DNA of 23,369 nucleotides from Chrysophaeum taylorii (lineage: Eukaryota > Sar > Pelagophyceae > Pelagomonadales > Pelagomonadaceae). The notes beneath the pieces are model-generated. The model was given only the letters and a program-made list of their open reading frames with translations, searched no databases and had not been told where the DNA came from. Where the stretch lies: the NCBI GenBank assembly GCA_029834535.1, contig JAQMWT010000597.1:15001-38369 (forward strand), written 5' to 3'. The position numbers and the translations under genes were made by a program. Below are positions 7,705-14,823 of the stretch, piece after piece; position 1 is the first letter of the stretch; each line of letters begins with the position of its first letter.

Positions 7705-8758
7705 CTATTTCGCTTTGTCCTGGAGGTCGCGGTTGGGCACCCAGCGGATTACGCGAGTCGAAACGCTCACGAGGGCGCTCCGAGGCTCGGGTGCGGTGGC
7801 TCCGTTGCGGGTGTGGTCGGAGTGGGCTCGATGATGTATGTTTCGGAGGTTCGTCGGTGGGTGCGACTACGTTCGGGCGCGCGATTCCGATGTTGCGGAG
7901 CATGGGCGGCAACGCGTTGTGGGCGTCGAGGACTATGTACGCCATGGCGGACGGGGGTATCACGGCTGCTAGATGCTTCATTCGGTCCGTGACTGTGAGT
8001 TTACCCCATGCGAGATCGCGCGGCATTGTGAGAGCCTCCGCGAGCATCTCTAGTCTGAGCGCTTTGGTGTCCGAAGGCGTGGGTCCTGTTCGCACCCCGG
8101 TCCGCGTGATGGTGTATATCGGTGCCGTGGCATCTCGCGTGCATCCAAAGTTGTTGCGCTGGATGAGGTGCTGCGAAGGGTCGAGTCCGAGTTTCGCGGC
8201 GAAGGTATCCTGAATAGTGCCGCACGTCTTGGGACGTCGGGTGAGCTGAAGAGGCCAGCTCGCGATGATCATGCGCCGACGGGTACTCATGAGGTCCGGC
8301 GTCGTCGTCCATAGATCGACGACGGTGATGAAACCTTGCCGCAGCGTGATTTTCGAGCGGATGGAAGGTTCCTGCTCGATGATCCAGCGTCCGACTCCGG
8401 AGAGCTGGAAGAGCCTGATAGTCCAATTGGTCGCGGAGTCTCCTTTCCCGGCGTCGCGGGCCGTAAGCTTGCACAAGGCGGAATCGACGCATGGTGGCGT
8501 GCCAACGAAAAGTGCTGTGGGCCATAGGCTTTCATGCAGGTAACCTTTGACCAGAGATAAGACCCTGTCGTACCGACCGCCGAGGGTGTGCTGGACGACA
8601 GGTACTCCTGGATAGTTTCTCTCATGGACTTCTTTGGCGGTGTCGGATGCGTCGATGACGAGCGCGACCTTATACGCGGTTCCGAACCATTCATTGCTCC
8701 GGTAGATACCCTGTGTGCCACCTCCAATCCCGCCGAAGAACATCACGACGGGCGTCAC
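7580..8758 (-). CDS. C5 cytosine DNA methyltransferase domain within the retrotransposon polyprotein
   Basis: This frame (positions counted from the GTG at 8758; the frame is open upstream to beyond 8960) shows the ordered motifs of m5C methyltransferases. Motif I, which binds S-adenosylmethionine, is FFGGIGGGTQG (7-17). Motif II is VIDASDTAKEVHERNYPG (34-51). Motif IV is VGTPPCVDSALCK (85-97) with the catalytic Cys at 90. A motif VI-like WIIEQEP (125-131) has Glu where ENV has it, and a motif VIII-like STRRRMIIA (158-166) follows. A motif IX-like KLTVTDRMKHLAAV (253-266) and a motif X-like HNALPPML (280-287) close the fold. About 290 residues is a normal minimal length for such enzymes. Unusual points are Val after the PPC Cys, where Gln is normal, and no QxRxR Gln. 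It lies between protease and RT, so it would be made as part of Pol. The expected activity is cytosine-5 methylation of DNA, inferred from the fold motifs. Residues after about 305 are probably out of frame. Confidence 0.82.
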   Translation of the reverse strand: MTPVVMFFGGIGGGTQGIYRSNEWFGTAYKVALVIDASDTAKEVHERNYPGVPVVQHTLGGRYDRVLSLVKGYLHESLWPTALFVGTPPCVDSALCKLTARDAGKGDSATNWTIRLFQLSGVGRWIIEQEPSIRSKITLRQGFITVVDLWTTTPDLMSTRRRMIIASWPLQLTRRPKTCGTIQDTFAAKLGLDPSQHLIQRNNFGCTRDATAPIYTITRTGVRTGPTPSDTKALRLEMLAEALTMPRDLAWGKLTVTDRMKHLAAVIPPSAMAYIVLDAHNALPPMLRNIGIARPNVVAPTDEPPKHTSSSPLRPHPQRSHRTRASERPRERFDSRNPLGAQPRPPGQSEIATAGSSFDPSEARCIRGDALIFPRGYPREQKRRNLERRTEI

Positions 8759-8898
8759 GTTCTCTGAGATCCAGGAGAGCGCCTGGTGCTTGTCGATGAT
8801 CGCTTGGTCGGCGACCCGGGATTTCGGCGGTTCTTGCGACTGCGCCTTCGGGGCTTGCAGACGCGGCTTGATTGAAGACGTTCGAAATGCTTGGCCGT

Positions 8899-9204
8899 CT
8901 AGTTCTCCGGGGTCTGGAGTTGGGTAACTGGTGACCGAGACCGTGAAGGAGGCCGTGCCCTCGGGCTCGCTCTCGTGCGCGTTTCCCGGGTCGGCGCTTG
9001 GCCATGGGTTGTCACCTGAACTTCTTCTTGGCAGTTGATGATTTCCCCCCGCGCGAGCTCTTGACCTCGGATGATCGACATCGGCGTGTCGTCCATCGAC
9101 GACACGGCCACTGCGGCCGCGGTCGGGTCGGAGCGGTCACACGTCGAGCAGGTCCCGGCGACGACACCGAGGTGATCCACGCTTGGCGCGGTGGCGACAA
9201 AGAC
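8899..9204 (-). CDS. Protease-to-methyltransferase linker after an in-frame stop
   Basis: This is the direct continuation, in the same frame, of the protease frame after its TAA at 9205-9207. The text around the stop (a Pro-rich approach, then SVDHLGVVAGTC, PMSIIRGQELARGEIINC) matches the pattern of the protease-RT linker of gypsy elements, where a beta-strand module ends in an I..G..L..G-type phrase. The stop therefore most likely arose by mutation or sequence error, with programmed readthrough a less likely option. The frame ends with TAG at 8899-8901, and the methyltransferase frame is already open in this overlap, so a frame change occurs at about 8900-8980. Confidence 0.5.
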   Translation of the reverse strand, partial: VFVATAPSVDHLGVVAGTCSTCDRSDPTAAAVAVSSMDDTPMSIIRGQELARGEIINCQEEVQVTTHGQAPTRETRTRASPRARPPSRSRSPVTQLQTPEN

Positions 9205-10830
9205 TTATCCGGGCTTCAGCGCTTGACTCAGCTTGACCGGGATGTTGTGGGTTCGACCGGGGTCGATGCGCTGGGAGCCGGTTGCGAACGCTCGGATCTC
9301 GGGAGCGGACGTTTTCGGGTCGTTGCTCGGCATAGACGGATCTTCGGCCAAGGTTACGGCGGCCGAAGCTCGCTGAGGAGGCGGCGAGAGGAGATCCTCT
9401 TCAGCGAGCAGTGGTGGCAGAGCTCCCTTGCCACCTTGACTCCGACTCTGCGTCATCGCTTGCCCTCGAAAACCGCAAATCGGCGCTACGATAGGGTGTC
9501 TTTCGTACGCTGCCCGATAAAGAATGGCGGGTGACCGAACGATTTCCCCAGCGTACGGGAGCTTCATCATCTGGAAGACTGTTTGGGTTCGCGAGAAGGA
9601 GATTCGGTCTCGGGGATAATCCACGACAGCGCCCAAGGCTCGAATGTCGCCGGCTCCCAGCAGAAATTGTTTGTTGGTGTATGCCACGATGGCGACTACC
9701 GGTACGGCCATTTCGTCCGAAACGGATATTCGCAGGGCGATCCACTCGGAAATCGAGGTCGTGTTCTTTCCCGATCCGAAGAACGTTCGCTCGAAAGGCA
9801 GCTTGCCGCTATCCAGCAATATCCCTCGCCTTCGCATTAGGCGTGCGAGGTCGCGACAGATGTAGGTGACGTCGGCCATTCCGTCCACACCGATCACCGT
9901 GGCATACGAGGATTCGCCCGGCTTATTGAACACGTGGATGGGCATGAACGTCAGGCTGCCGGCTTCCAAGCAGTTAAGGACACGCAGGTCTCTGTCGATC
10001 GTGTCGGCGTTGATGGAAGCGAAAGAGGAGTGCATGCACATGGCTTCGTCCTCCGTCCCTGCCATCGGCATCGATACGTGCGCGCGTCCCGCGAAGACTC
10101 GGCGAGCTCTCGACCACCAGCCCTGTCGGCGCGTTCGCGGATCGGCGGGTAGCTCTTGGATTCTCCGTTGCAACCGACGGCCTCTTTCTTCGCGCTCTCG
10201 AGCCGGGAAGTCGGGAAATCTTCGTTCCTCGCCTTTCCGATGCTCGTTTCGTTCTTCGGGTGGCTCGGGCTCCTTGCCGATTGGCTTCTCTTCGTTTTGG
10301 AGAAGGAGGACCCTGCCACCGTCTGGGGTCTTGTTTCGGTTTCGTGCCGGGGGGTCGGTTCGCTCTTGACTCTTCTTGTTCCAGAGCCGCTTGACTCTCG
10401 TCCACATCCCCGACACTCGGCGCGGAGGTCTTAATCTGGCGTTTCTTAACCGCGTGCGGGACGCTTTCGATCCGTGAGCTTCCTCTAGGCTTCTCTCTTC
10501 TCGAGCTTCGCGCGGGGGTCCCCTGTCGGTTTCGGTTGCTTTTTCCAATTCTTCCGGTTCCGGCGTGGTCGGTTCCTGGGCGGGTTCCTCGACTGGTGGC
10601 GACTCGCTGTTTCCGCTGCCGACATCGCGCCCGTGTCCGCGGCGGGTACCCCCTTGGGGAGAGTGCGGCGCCGCCCCCGACGTTGAATCGGGGTTGATAT
10701 CGTTCTCGGGCGTGCTGTCGTCGTCGTCATGGTCGTTTCGGTCGGGCGCGTCGCCGTCCGCATCCGCGGGGTTTTGTCGGCGCGGGTCCGCGAATGCTTG
10801 GAGAAGGGCGTCTGTTATTGCTGTGGCGGT
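9205..10830 (-). CDS. Retroviral-type aspartic protease with a long charged N-terminal extension
   Basis: This frame (from 10869; real coding probably enters from the previous frame near 10830) begins with about 250 residues rich in Arg, Glu, Pro and Asp and no visible fold. The protease spans about residues 305-430: a strand (FMPIHVFN), the active-site phrase VIGVDGMADVTYI with Asp at about 329, a flap-like FFGSGKNT, and the closing phrase FLLGAGDIRALGAVVDY, which matches the conserved [IL]LG.D.L...GA.IDY end of gypsy proteases. The usual D[ST]GA is DGMA here: Asp and Ala are kept, the second and third residues are not. Its role is to cut Gag-Pol into mature parts in virus-like particles; whether this variant could do so is unknown. 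A TAA stop ends the frame. Confidence 0.7.
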   Translation of the reverse strand, partial: TATAITDALLQAFADPRRQNPADADGDAPDRNDHDDDDSTPENDINPDSTSGAAPHSPQGGTRRGHGRDVGSGNSESPPVEEPAQEPTTPEPEELEKATETDRGPPREAREERSLEEAHGSKASRTRLRNARLRPPRRVSGMWTRVKRLWNKKSQERTDPPARNRNKTPDGGRVLLLQNEEKPIGKEPEPPEERNEHRKGEERRFPDFPAREREERGRRLQRRIQELPADPRTRRQGWWSRARRVFAGRAHVSMPMAGTEDEAMCMHSSFASINADTIDRDLRVLNCLEAGSLTFMPIHVFNKPGESSYATVIGVDGMADVTYICRDLARLMRRRGILLDSGKLPFERTFFGSGKNTTSISEWIALRISVSDEMAVPVVAIVAYTNKQFLLGAGDIRALGAVVDYPRDRISFSRTQTVFQMMKLPYAGEIVRSPAILYRAAYERHPIVAPICGFRGQAMTQSRSQGGKGALPPLLAEEDLLSPPPQRASAAVTLAEDPSMPSNDPKTSAPEIRAFATGSQRIDPGRTHNIPVKLSQALKPG

Positions 10831-11665
10831 TTCGGGTCCGCGCGGATGACGGAACGGGGCATGGAACAATTCTCCGGGTTGACTTTCCCGTTCGTCCGAA
10901 CTGCCGCTGTCCGAATCGGTGTATCGTCGATGAGGTCGGGGAGTTCGTCATCAGCGGCGAGTGGATTTGCCTCCGGTGATCTCGTTCGGTTAGCGTCGGG
11001 GTCGGAATCGTCGTCGCTGTCGCTGTCGGAGTCAGACGGGTGCTCATCGGTCGCTTCCGTTCCCGAGTCGGAGTCGTCATCCCCGTCGGATGTGTCCTCG
11101 ATGAGGGCGGGGCCGTCGGTGTCCGAGTCGTGCGGGACTTCCGCGGTTGCGCCGCTGATGCGGCTGGCCACATCTTCCTCCTGAGTGCGCGAACTCGAGT
11201 CTTCGGCGTCGTCGTTGACGTCCGAGGGTGTTGCGTCCGACTCGTGCGGTCCCCACTGGATGTCCTCGGTGTTTCAGAGTCCTGGCTTAGCCAGAGGCGA
11301 TAGCGCGTTCTCCTCTTGACCGGGCCGACCGTCATCAGGCGCCTGGGCGGTGAGTGATCGAGGGTCGACCACCGGCTCGGAGTCGACGTCGGTCTCGGGG
11401 AGCCCGGCGTTCTCTTCGTTCCGGAGCGGGACTCCTCGCAAGGCGAGCTTTGACTGTGCGATAGCGGTCTCCGCTTGCGTTTTGTCCAGCTCGTCCTCAG
11501 GGACCACGTCGAGAGCCGTCGTGGAGTCGAACGTCGGGTCAGTCGGGGCGGCCAGCGCGCATGGTTTCGGCGGCGGGTCGCTCGATGGTGTCGCTGGGGG
11601 CACGGAGGACGGCCCCAAGGCTCCGAAAAACTCGCCGTCGGTGCTGCTGGCCGACCCGAGGAGCG
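10830..11665 (-). CDS. Gag-Pol acidic linker
   Basis: In this stretch the protein-like frame is a third one, seen as two pieces (11618-11274 and 11171-10815) separated by a stop near 11274 or a short shift. The second piece contains a striking Asp/Ser run (DEHPSDSDSDSDDDSDPDAN, about 11042-10983). The first is Pro/Ser/Thr/Asp-rich. The region joins the Gag capsid region to the protease extension and has no recognised fold. Acidic disordered linkers are common in Gag-Pol, but this one could also have drifted after the element died. Confidence 0.45.
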
Positions 11666-12562
11666 TGGCGTCGGAGACGGAACATCCGGATGCGCCGCCG
11701 CTGATTGAGGTCCAAAGAAAGACCCGGCGTAATCCATCGACGATTGCGCACTCGAGCTCGAGGAGTTTCGAGCTGCGAGCGCGCGCTCAACGATCGCTTC
11801 AATCTGGTCGGCCTGCACGGCGCCAACATTCGACGACGCGGTGGCGTTCGCATTCGCCGGCGGTCGTTGGTCGCCGTTGGCTCGTGCGGCTTTTTGTGCT
11901 TTCTTCCAGACTCCGTGAGGGATTGTTTCTTGTCCCTGCCGTCGTCGCGCTTTCATCGCCTGCCTATAAGCGTTCGGGCGAGGGCATCGGAGGGAACCAT
12001 CCTCGTTTCGCGTATGATCGACGTTGAAATTTCCGCAGTCGCACATCTCCCGCATCCAGGCGTCTTTCTCTCGCATGCTGGGCCTCGGGTCCGCGTCCAC
12101 CTCGGGCTCTTCCTGCAGCGTCGCGTATGCGCCGGGTTTCCTGCGGTCGCGCGGGTCGCGCGGCGGTGGGTTGGTGGTTTTGCCGGGGTGCGCCTTCTGC
12201 CACGCGTCGAACTGGATCTCGTGCCGGAGGATCAGGCTTTGGACTTCAGCGAAGGTGTTGTACTGGTTGGGCTGATCGCATCGCGCGGTGTGGATCTTTT
12301 GCTGGAGCTTCGTCGATGCCAGTCCGGGGATCATTTGGTGAATCATCTCGATGCTATCCATCGACGTTCCCGTCAACGCTGTATAGGCCGTAGCCTCCTT
12401 CTGCAGCGATTTGAGGTAGGTCATGACCCAAGATTCGCCTTCCTTCTTCGGCGTTGTGGCTTGCGTGATGTTCCGGACCCCGTGGAAGGCTGCCTCCGGT
12501 CGAGGCGCGGGTCGGCAGGCTTGGCGGAGCTGCTGGAGGATACGCTTGACGTGGGAGAGTTC
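11665..12562 (-). CDS. Gag capsid-like region with an atypical zinc knuckle
   Basis: Coding-like sequence is entered by a frame change near 12562 and left near 11665. The helical part (SHVKRILQQLRQA, KKEGESWVMTYLKSLQKEA, MIHQMIPGLASTKLQQKI, NTFAEVQSLILRHEIQFDAW) has the pattern of a retrotransposon Gag capsid domain: a short-repeat Leu pattern and an invariant-looking Trp. It is followed by CDCGNFNVDH ... LRC (about residues 282-301 of the frame from 12886), a Cys/His array with spacing C-x-C-x6-H-x9-C in place of the classical C-x2-C-x4-H-x4-C. Downstream are a Lys/Arg-rich stretch and a Ser run (about 12040-11700). It is assigned to Gag from position and pattern; sequence similarity to any one Gag was not testable here. 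Confidence 0.6.
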
Positions 12563-13721
12563 AGGTCGCGAAGCTGTCGGGTCTGTTCCTTGTACGGCGT
12601 CTGGCTGTCGGCGTGGAATTGCAGATAGAACGACTCGGGGTGGCCGAACGAAGTACACAGTGCCTCGGCCGCCATTCGCCCTTCCTCCAACGTCGGTAGC
12701 ACGGCCTGGCGCACGTCGTCCGCGAGGCCAAACGACAGCGAGCTGATGGAATAGTGCTCCTTCGACAACTCTCCGACGATGAGGGCGGCCTCGAGATCGA
12801 ACTGCCGCTGGTCTTTGCCCTCGATGTCCAGCTTGATCATCTCCAACTTGAGACGTCGGTGCCTCGGGGCGGCCGCGTCCTCGCATGTTCGGGAAGCCAG
12901 GGAGGCGGATGGCCCTTGGCCCGTTGCGGCCCTCACCAGTGCGGCGACGATCTTGTCGGCCTCCGTGGGTTCCTTCTCTTCCTCGTGGGCTCGCGGACGA
13001 TTCGCCTGCTCCGTGCGTCGGACCGGCGGTTCGCTGCTCGGCGGCTCGGAGTCGGATTCGTCGAGATCCGATCCGCGAGGCGATTCGGGTCGCGGTGGTC
13101 GCGCTCGCTGCTCTCGATGTGTCTTGAGCGAGCGCACTTCCTCCCGGAGATCTTGGATCTCGGTCGCTGCGGCTTCGCGAGCGTGCTCCGCGTCCTCGCG
13201 AGCGCGTCGGAGCTCGTTCTGAAGGGCTTCCTTCTCCTCACGGGTGACGGTTTCGAGTCGAGCCGTCGCCGCCTCTTCGATCTGCGCCGCGATTTCTTGG
13301 GCAATCAAGCTGCGCTCTTCCTCGCGCTCTTGCGCCTGCTTCTGTATCTCTTCAGCTTGTATTCGGATCCGCTCTTGCAGCAGGCTTCGCACTTCTTCGT
13401 CTTGCTGGGTGCGCTGCTGCAGCTGGTCTTGGAGCAACGATACCATCTCCTGCAGCTCGCGAACGGCGCGGGAACTTTCGGCGGCGCGCTCGTCGGCGGG
13501 TTCGGTTCGAGCGTGGTCGGGGCGCTTGGCTGCTCGCCCGTCGACTCTTCATCTTGTCTCTCTTCGGCTTCCGCCGGTCTTTCGGTTTCTCGGCCTGGCT
13601 CGTGAGCGGCGGCCGGCGCCGGCGCGTGTGGCTGCGTCGGCGGGGTCTCTTTTTCTTCCGCCCCTTCTCTCCCGGCGTCGGGGGGGACGTCCTCATCTCG
13701 TATGATGCGTCGCTTCGGCAT
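12562..13721 (-). CDS. Gag N-terminal region with a long coiled coil
   Basis: A genuine ATG lies at 13721-13719 on the minus strand, about 490 bases inside the 5' LTR, the expected place for a Gag start. The first 70-75 codons (frame from 13721) are charged and Pro-rich. The coding then appears to shift at about 13490 to the frame that contains ELQEMVSLLQDQLQQRTQQD and a heptad-like Gln/Glu/Arg run to about 13100 (LLQERIRIQAEEIQKQAQER and following). This predicts a coiled coil of over 80 residues. A Pro/Glu/Ser-rich hinge and a helical block (EMIKLDIEGKDQRQFDLEAA ... YSISSLSFGL) follow, before the next frame change near 12562. The start of the capsid domain is probably in that last block. 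Confidence 0.6.
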
Positions 13722-14211
13722 TGTTGCTGATGCGGTCTCTTCTAGTGCCTCTGTTTTGGCGTGGCCCGTCTTCTCGGACTCCGCTCACTCTTTTCCGGTG
13801 ATCGGCTATTTGGTTGTCCTCGGGCTTGTCGGGCGAGTCGATGCTCGTCTCCGGATTGCGCGCAAATATACGTTTTCACACGTATGCCGCGCTCGACGCT
13901 CCGCTCAGGACCACGTCGGGAAGCTTCTTTGCCACTCAGTTCCCAAACTGGTGGTGATGCCGAGAGAAGTTTTCTCGGCCGGGTACCCTTCTTGTTGTTG
14001 TGCGTGTCTTCACGCGGGCGTACGATCTCGTCGACGACCGTACGGAGCACGTTTCGTGTGCTAGTCTTCTCTCGAGCGCCTTGAAGAGCTTCGGGGGTGA
14101 TCAATCCCCGCGGCAACTACCGGCGGTGCTTGCACTGTTCCCAGCGCTTGGCTTGCGGTTGCAGGTTCGGAGATCTCGCCGATGTAGCAAGATCTCGTAT
14201 CCTCCACCACC
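13722..14211 (-). other. Retrotransposon leader and putative primer-binding site
   Basis: Between the LTR and the Gag ATG there are 490 bases with no convincing coding. Directly inside the LTR the minus strand reads GG then TGGTGGAGGATACGAGAT. A TGG start within a few bases of the LTR is the usual primer-binding site form (complement of tRNA CCA), but I cannot assign the tRNA. The frame spanning 14116-13742 uses a TTG start and has no supported product. Confidence 0.5.
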
Positions 14212-14518
14212 TGCGGAAAGGATTATGCGCGCTGACTTCTAACCCTGCTTCGACTGTGCCCTCGACGTCTCGAGGGTGCCGAGCGGGTTGAGGAGCGCCT
14301 CCTTCCGGTCGATCAACCTTCAAACTGCCCACGAGCTTCAATCCGAAGACTCGTGAAATGATTTATGGTCGAGATTAGTCGATTTGAAAGGAGTAAACGC
14401 CTGGTGGCGTTACAAATACGTGCGTCAGGGGTTGAATTAGAGTCCAGTAAACGGGAATTGGGGTAGAGAGCTCGATAGAACTAGGGGTAAGGATGGCGGT
14501 GTAATGGTTACCGCCACA
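14212..14518 (-). repeat. 5' LTR of the gypsy-like element
   Basis: A 307-bp uninterrupted LTR. On the minus strand it starts TGTGGCGGTAACC (14518) and ends CCGCA (14212). It carries the promoter and polyadenylation signals of the element by general LTR logic; I could not pick a convincing TATA box. It differs from the other LTR by about 16 substitutions and one 4-base indel by eye. Confidence 0.9.
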
Positions 14519-14696
14519 GTCGACTCAAACTGGGTTCGTGGCGAAATCACCCTCACCCGGGCCACACTGTGCATGCCACCCAACGCCAGTTTTATGGCTG
14601 CCCACACTGGACCACCGGCGACAGCGGCTGCAGATTCAAAGCATTTTTTTTCATTGGATTTCTCCGCGTCGCATCCTCCGATGACAGTGGCTACTG
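14519..14696 (+). pseudogene. Hypothetical gene, middle part between two insertions
   Basis: After the right GTCGA duplication (14519-14523) the plus-strand frame that was broken at 1563 continues without a stop (SNWVRGEITLTRATLCMPPN and onward) to 14696, the last base of the left duplication of MULE-like element B. Joining 1563 to 14524 keeps frame. The segment encodes about 58 residues, rich in Ala/Thr/Ser, with no recognised motif. Confidence 0.45.
14687..14696. repeat. Target-site duplication (left) of MULE-like element B
   Basis: GTGGCTACTG, exactly repeated at 16456-16465. Ten bp fits the 8-11 bp range of MULEs, and the repeat lies just outside matching inverted ends. Confidence 0.88.
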
Positions 14697-14757
14697 GGGA
14701 CAATTCCCTTGGGGGATAATGGTTTACGTACCCAGGGATAATAAATCTTGGGTACCT
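14697..14757 (+). repeat. Left terminal inverted repeat of MULE-like element B
   Basis: Starts GGGACAATTCCCTTGGGGGA and pairs with the reverse complement of 16391-16455 (GGACCGGGTCGCTCTTGGGA). The best-conserved part is at 14723-14741. Confidence 0.8.
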
Positions 14758-14823
14758 CTATGGCACTACAAGAAGTCTTGAAGTCGTGACGTCACTCCTG
14801 ATGCACACGACAATCAGTTCAGC

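Larger units (their letters stand above)
1564..14518 (-). mobile_element. Ty3/gypsy-type LTR retrotransposon carrying a cytosine methyltransferase (degenerate, with nested DNA transposon)
   Basis: The element spans two LTRs that start TG and end CA and is flanked by GTCGA duplications. It is 12,955 bp as found and about 9.2 kb without the 3,707-bp MULE-like insertion and its extra 9-bp duplication. Genes lie on the minus strand in the order Gag, protease, methyltransferase, RT start, integrase end. Protease before RT before integrase is the gypsy order, as opposed to copia. A polypurine tract adjoins the left LTR and a TGG-containing putative primer site adjoins the right LTR. The reading frame changes at about 13490, 12562, 11665, 10830, 8900-8980 and again before 7384, with a TAA stop at 9205-9207. 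RT core, RNase H, the integrase zinc finger and first catalytic Asp are missing. It is therefore non-autonomous or dead, though the methyltransferase domain is open throughout. Confidence 0.9.

Noticed and set aside
8001..8525. Minus frame of 174 codons and plus frames over the methyltransferase
   Set aside because: Alternative frames over a region whose correct frame carries ordered methyltransferase motifs.
11705..12628. A 307-codon plus-strand open frame opposite Gag, and similar long plus-strand frames at 11350-12027 and 12754-13605
   Set aside because: They lie opposite recognisable Gag coding in a GC-rich region with few stops on either strand, start without context and show no domain. 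Shadows.
13742..14116. 124-codon minus frame in the retrotransposon leader as a separate gene
   Set aside because: It starts with TTG, has no domain, and sits where an untranslated leader is expected before the Gag ATG at 13721.
1564..14518. Endogenous retrovirus with an envelope gene
   Set aside because: Nothing after the integrase resembles a signal peptide, membrane segment or glycoprotein; the space to the LTR is about 30 bases. Treated as a retrotransposon.
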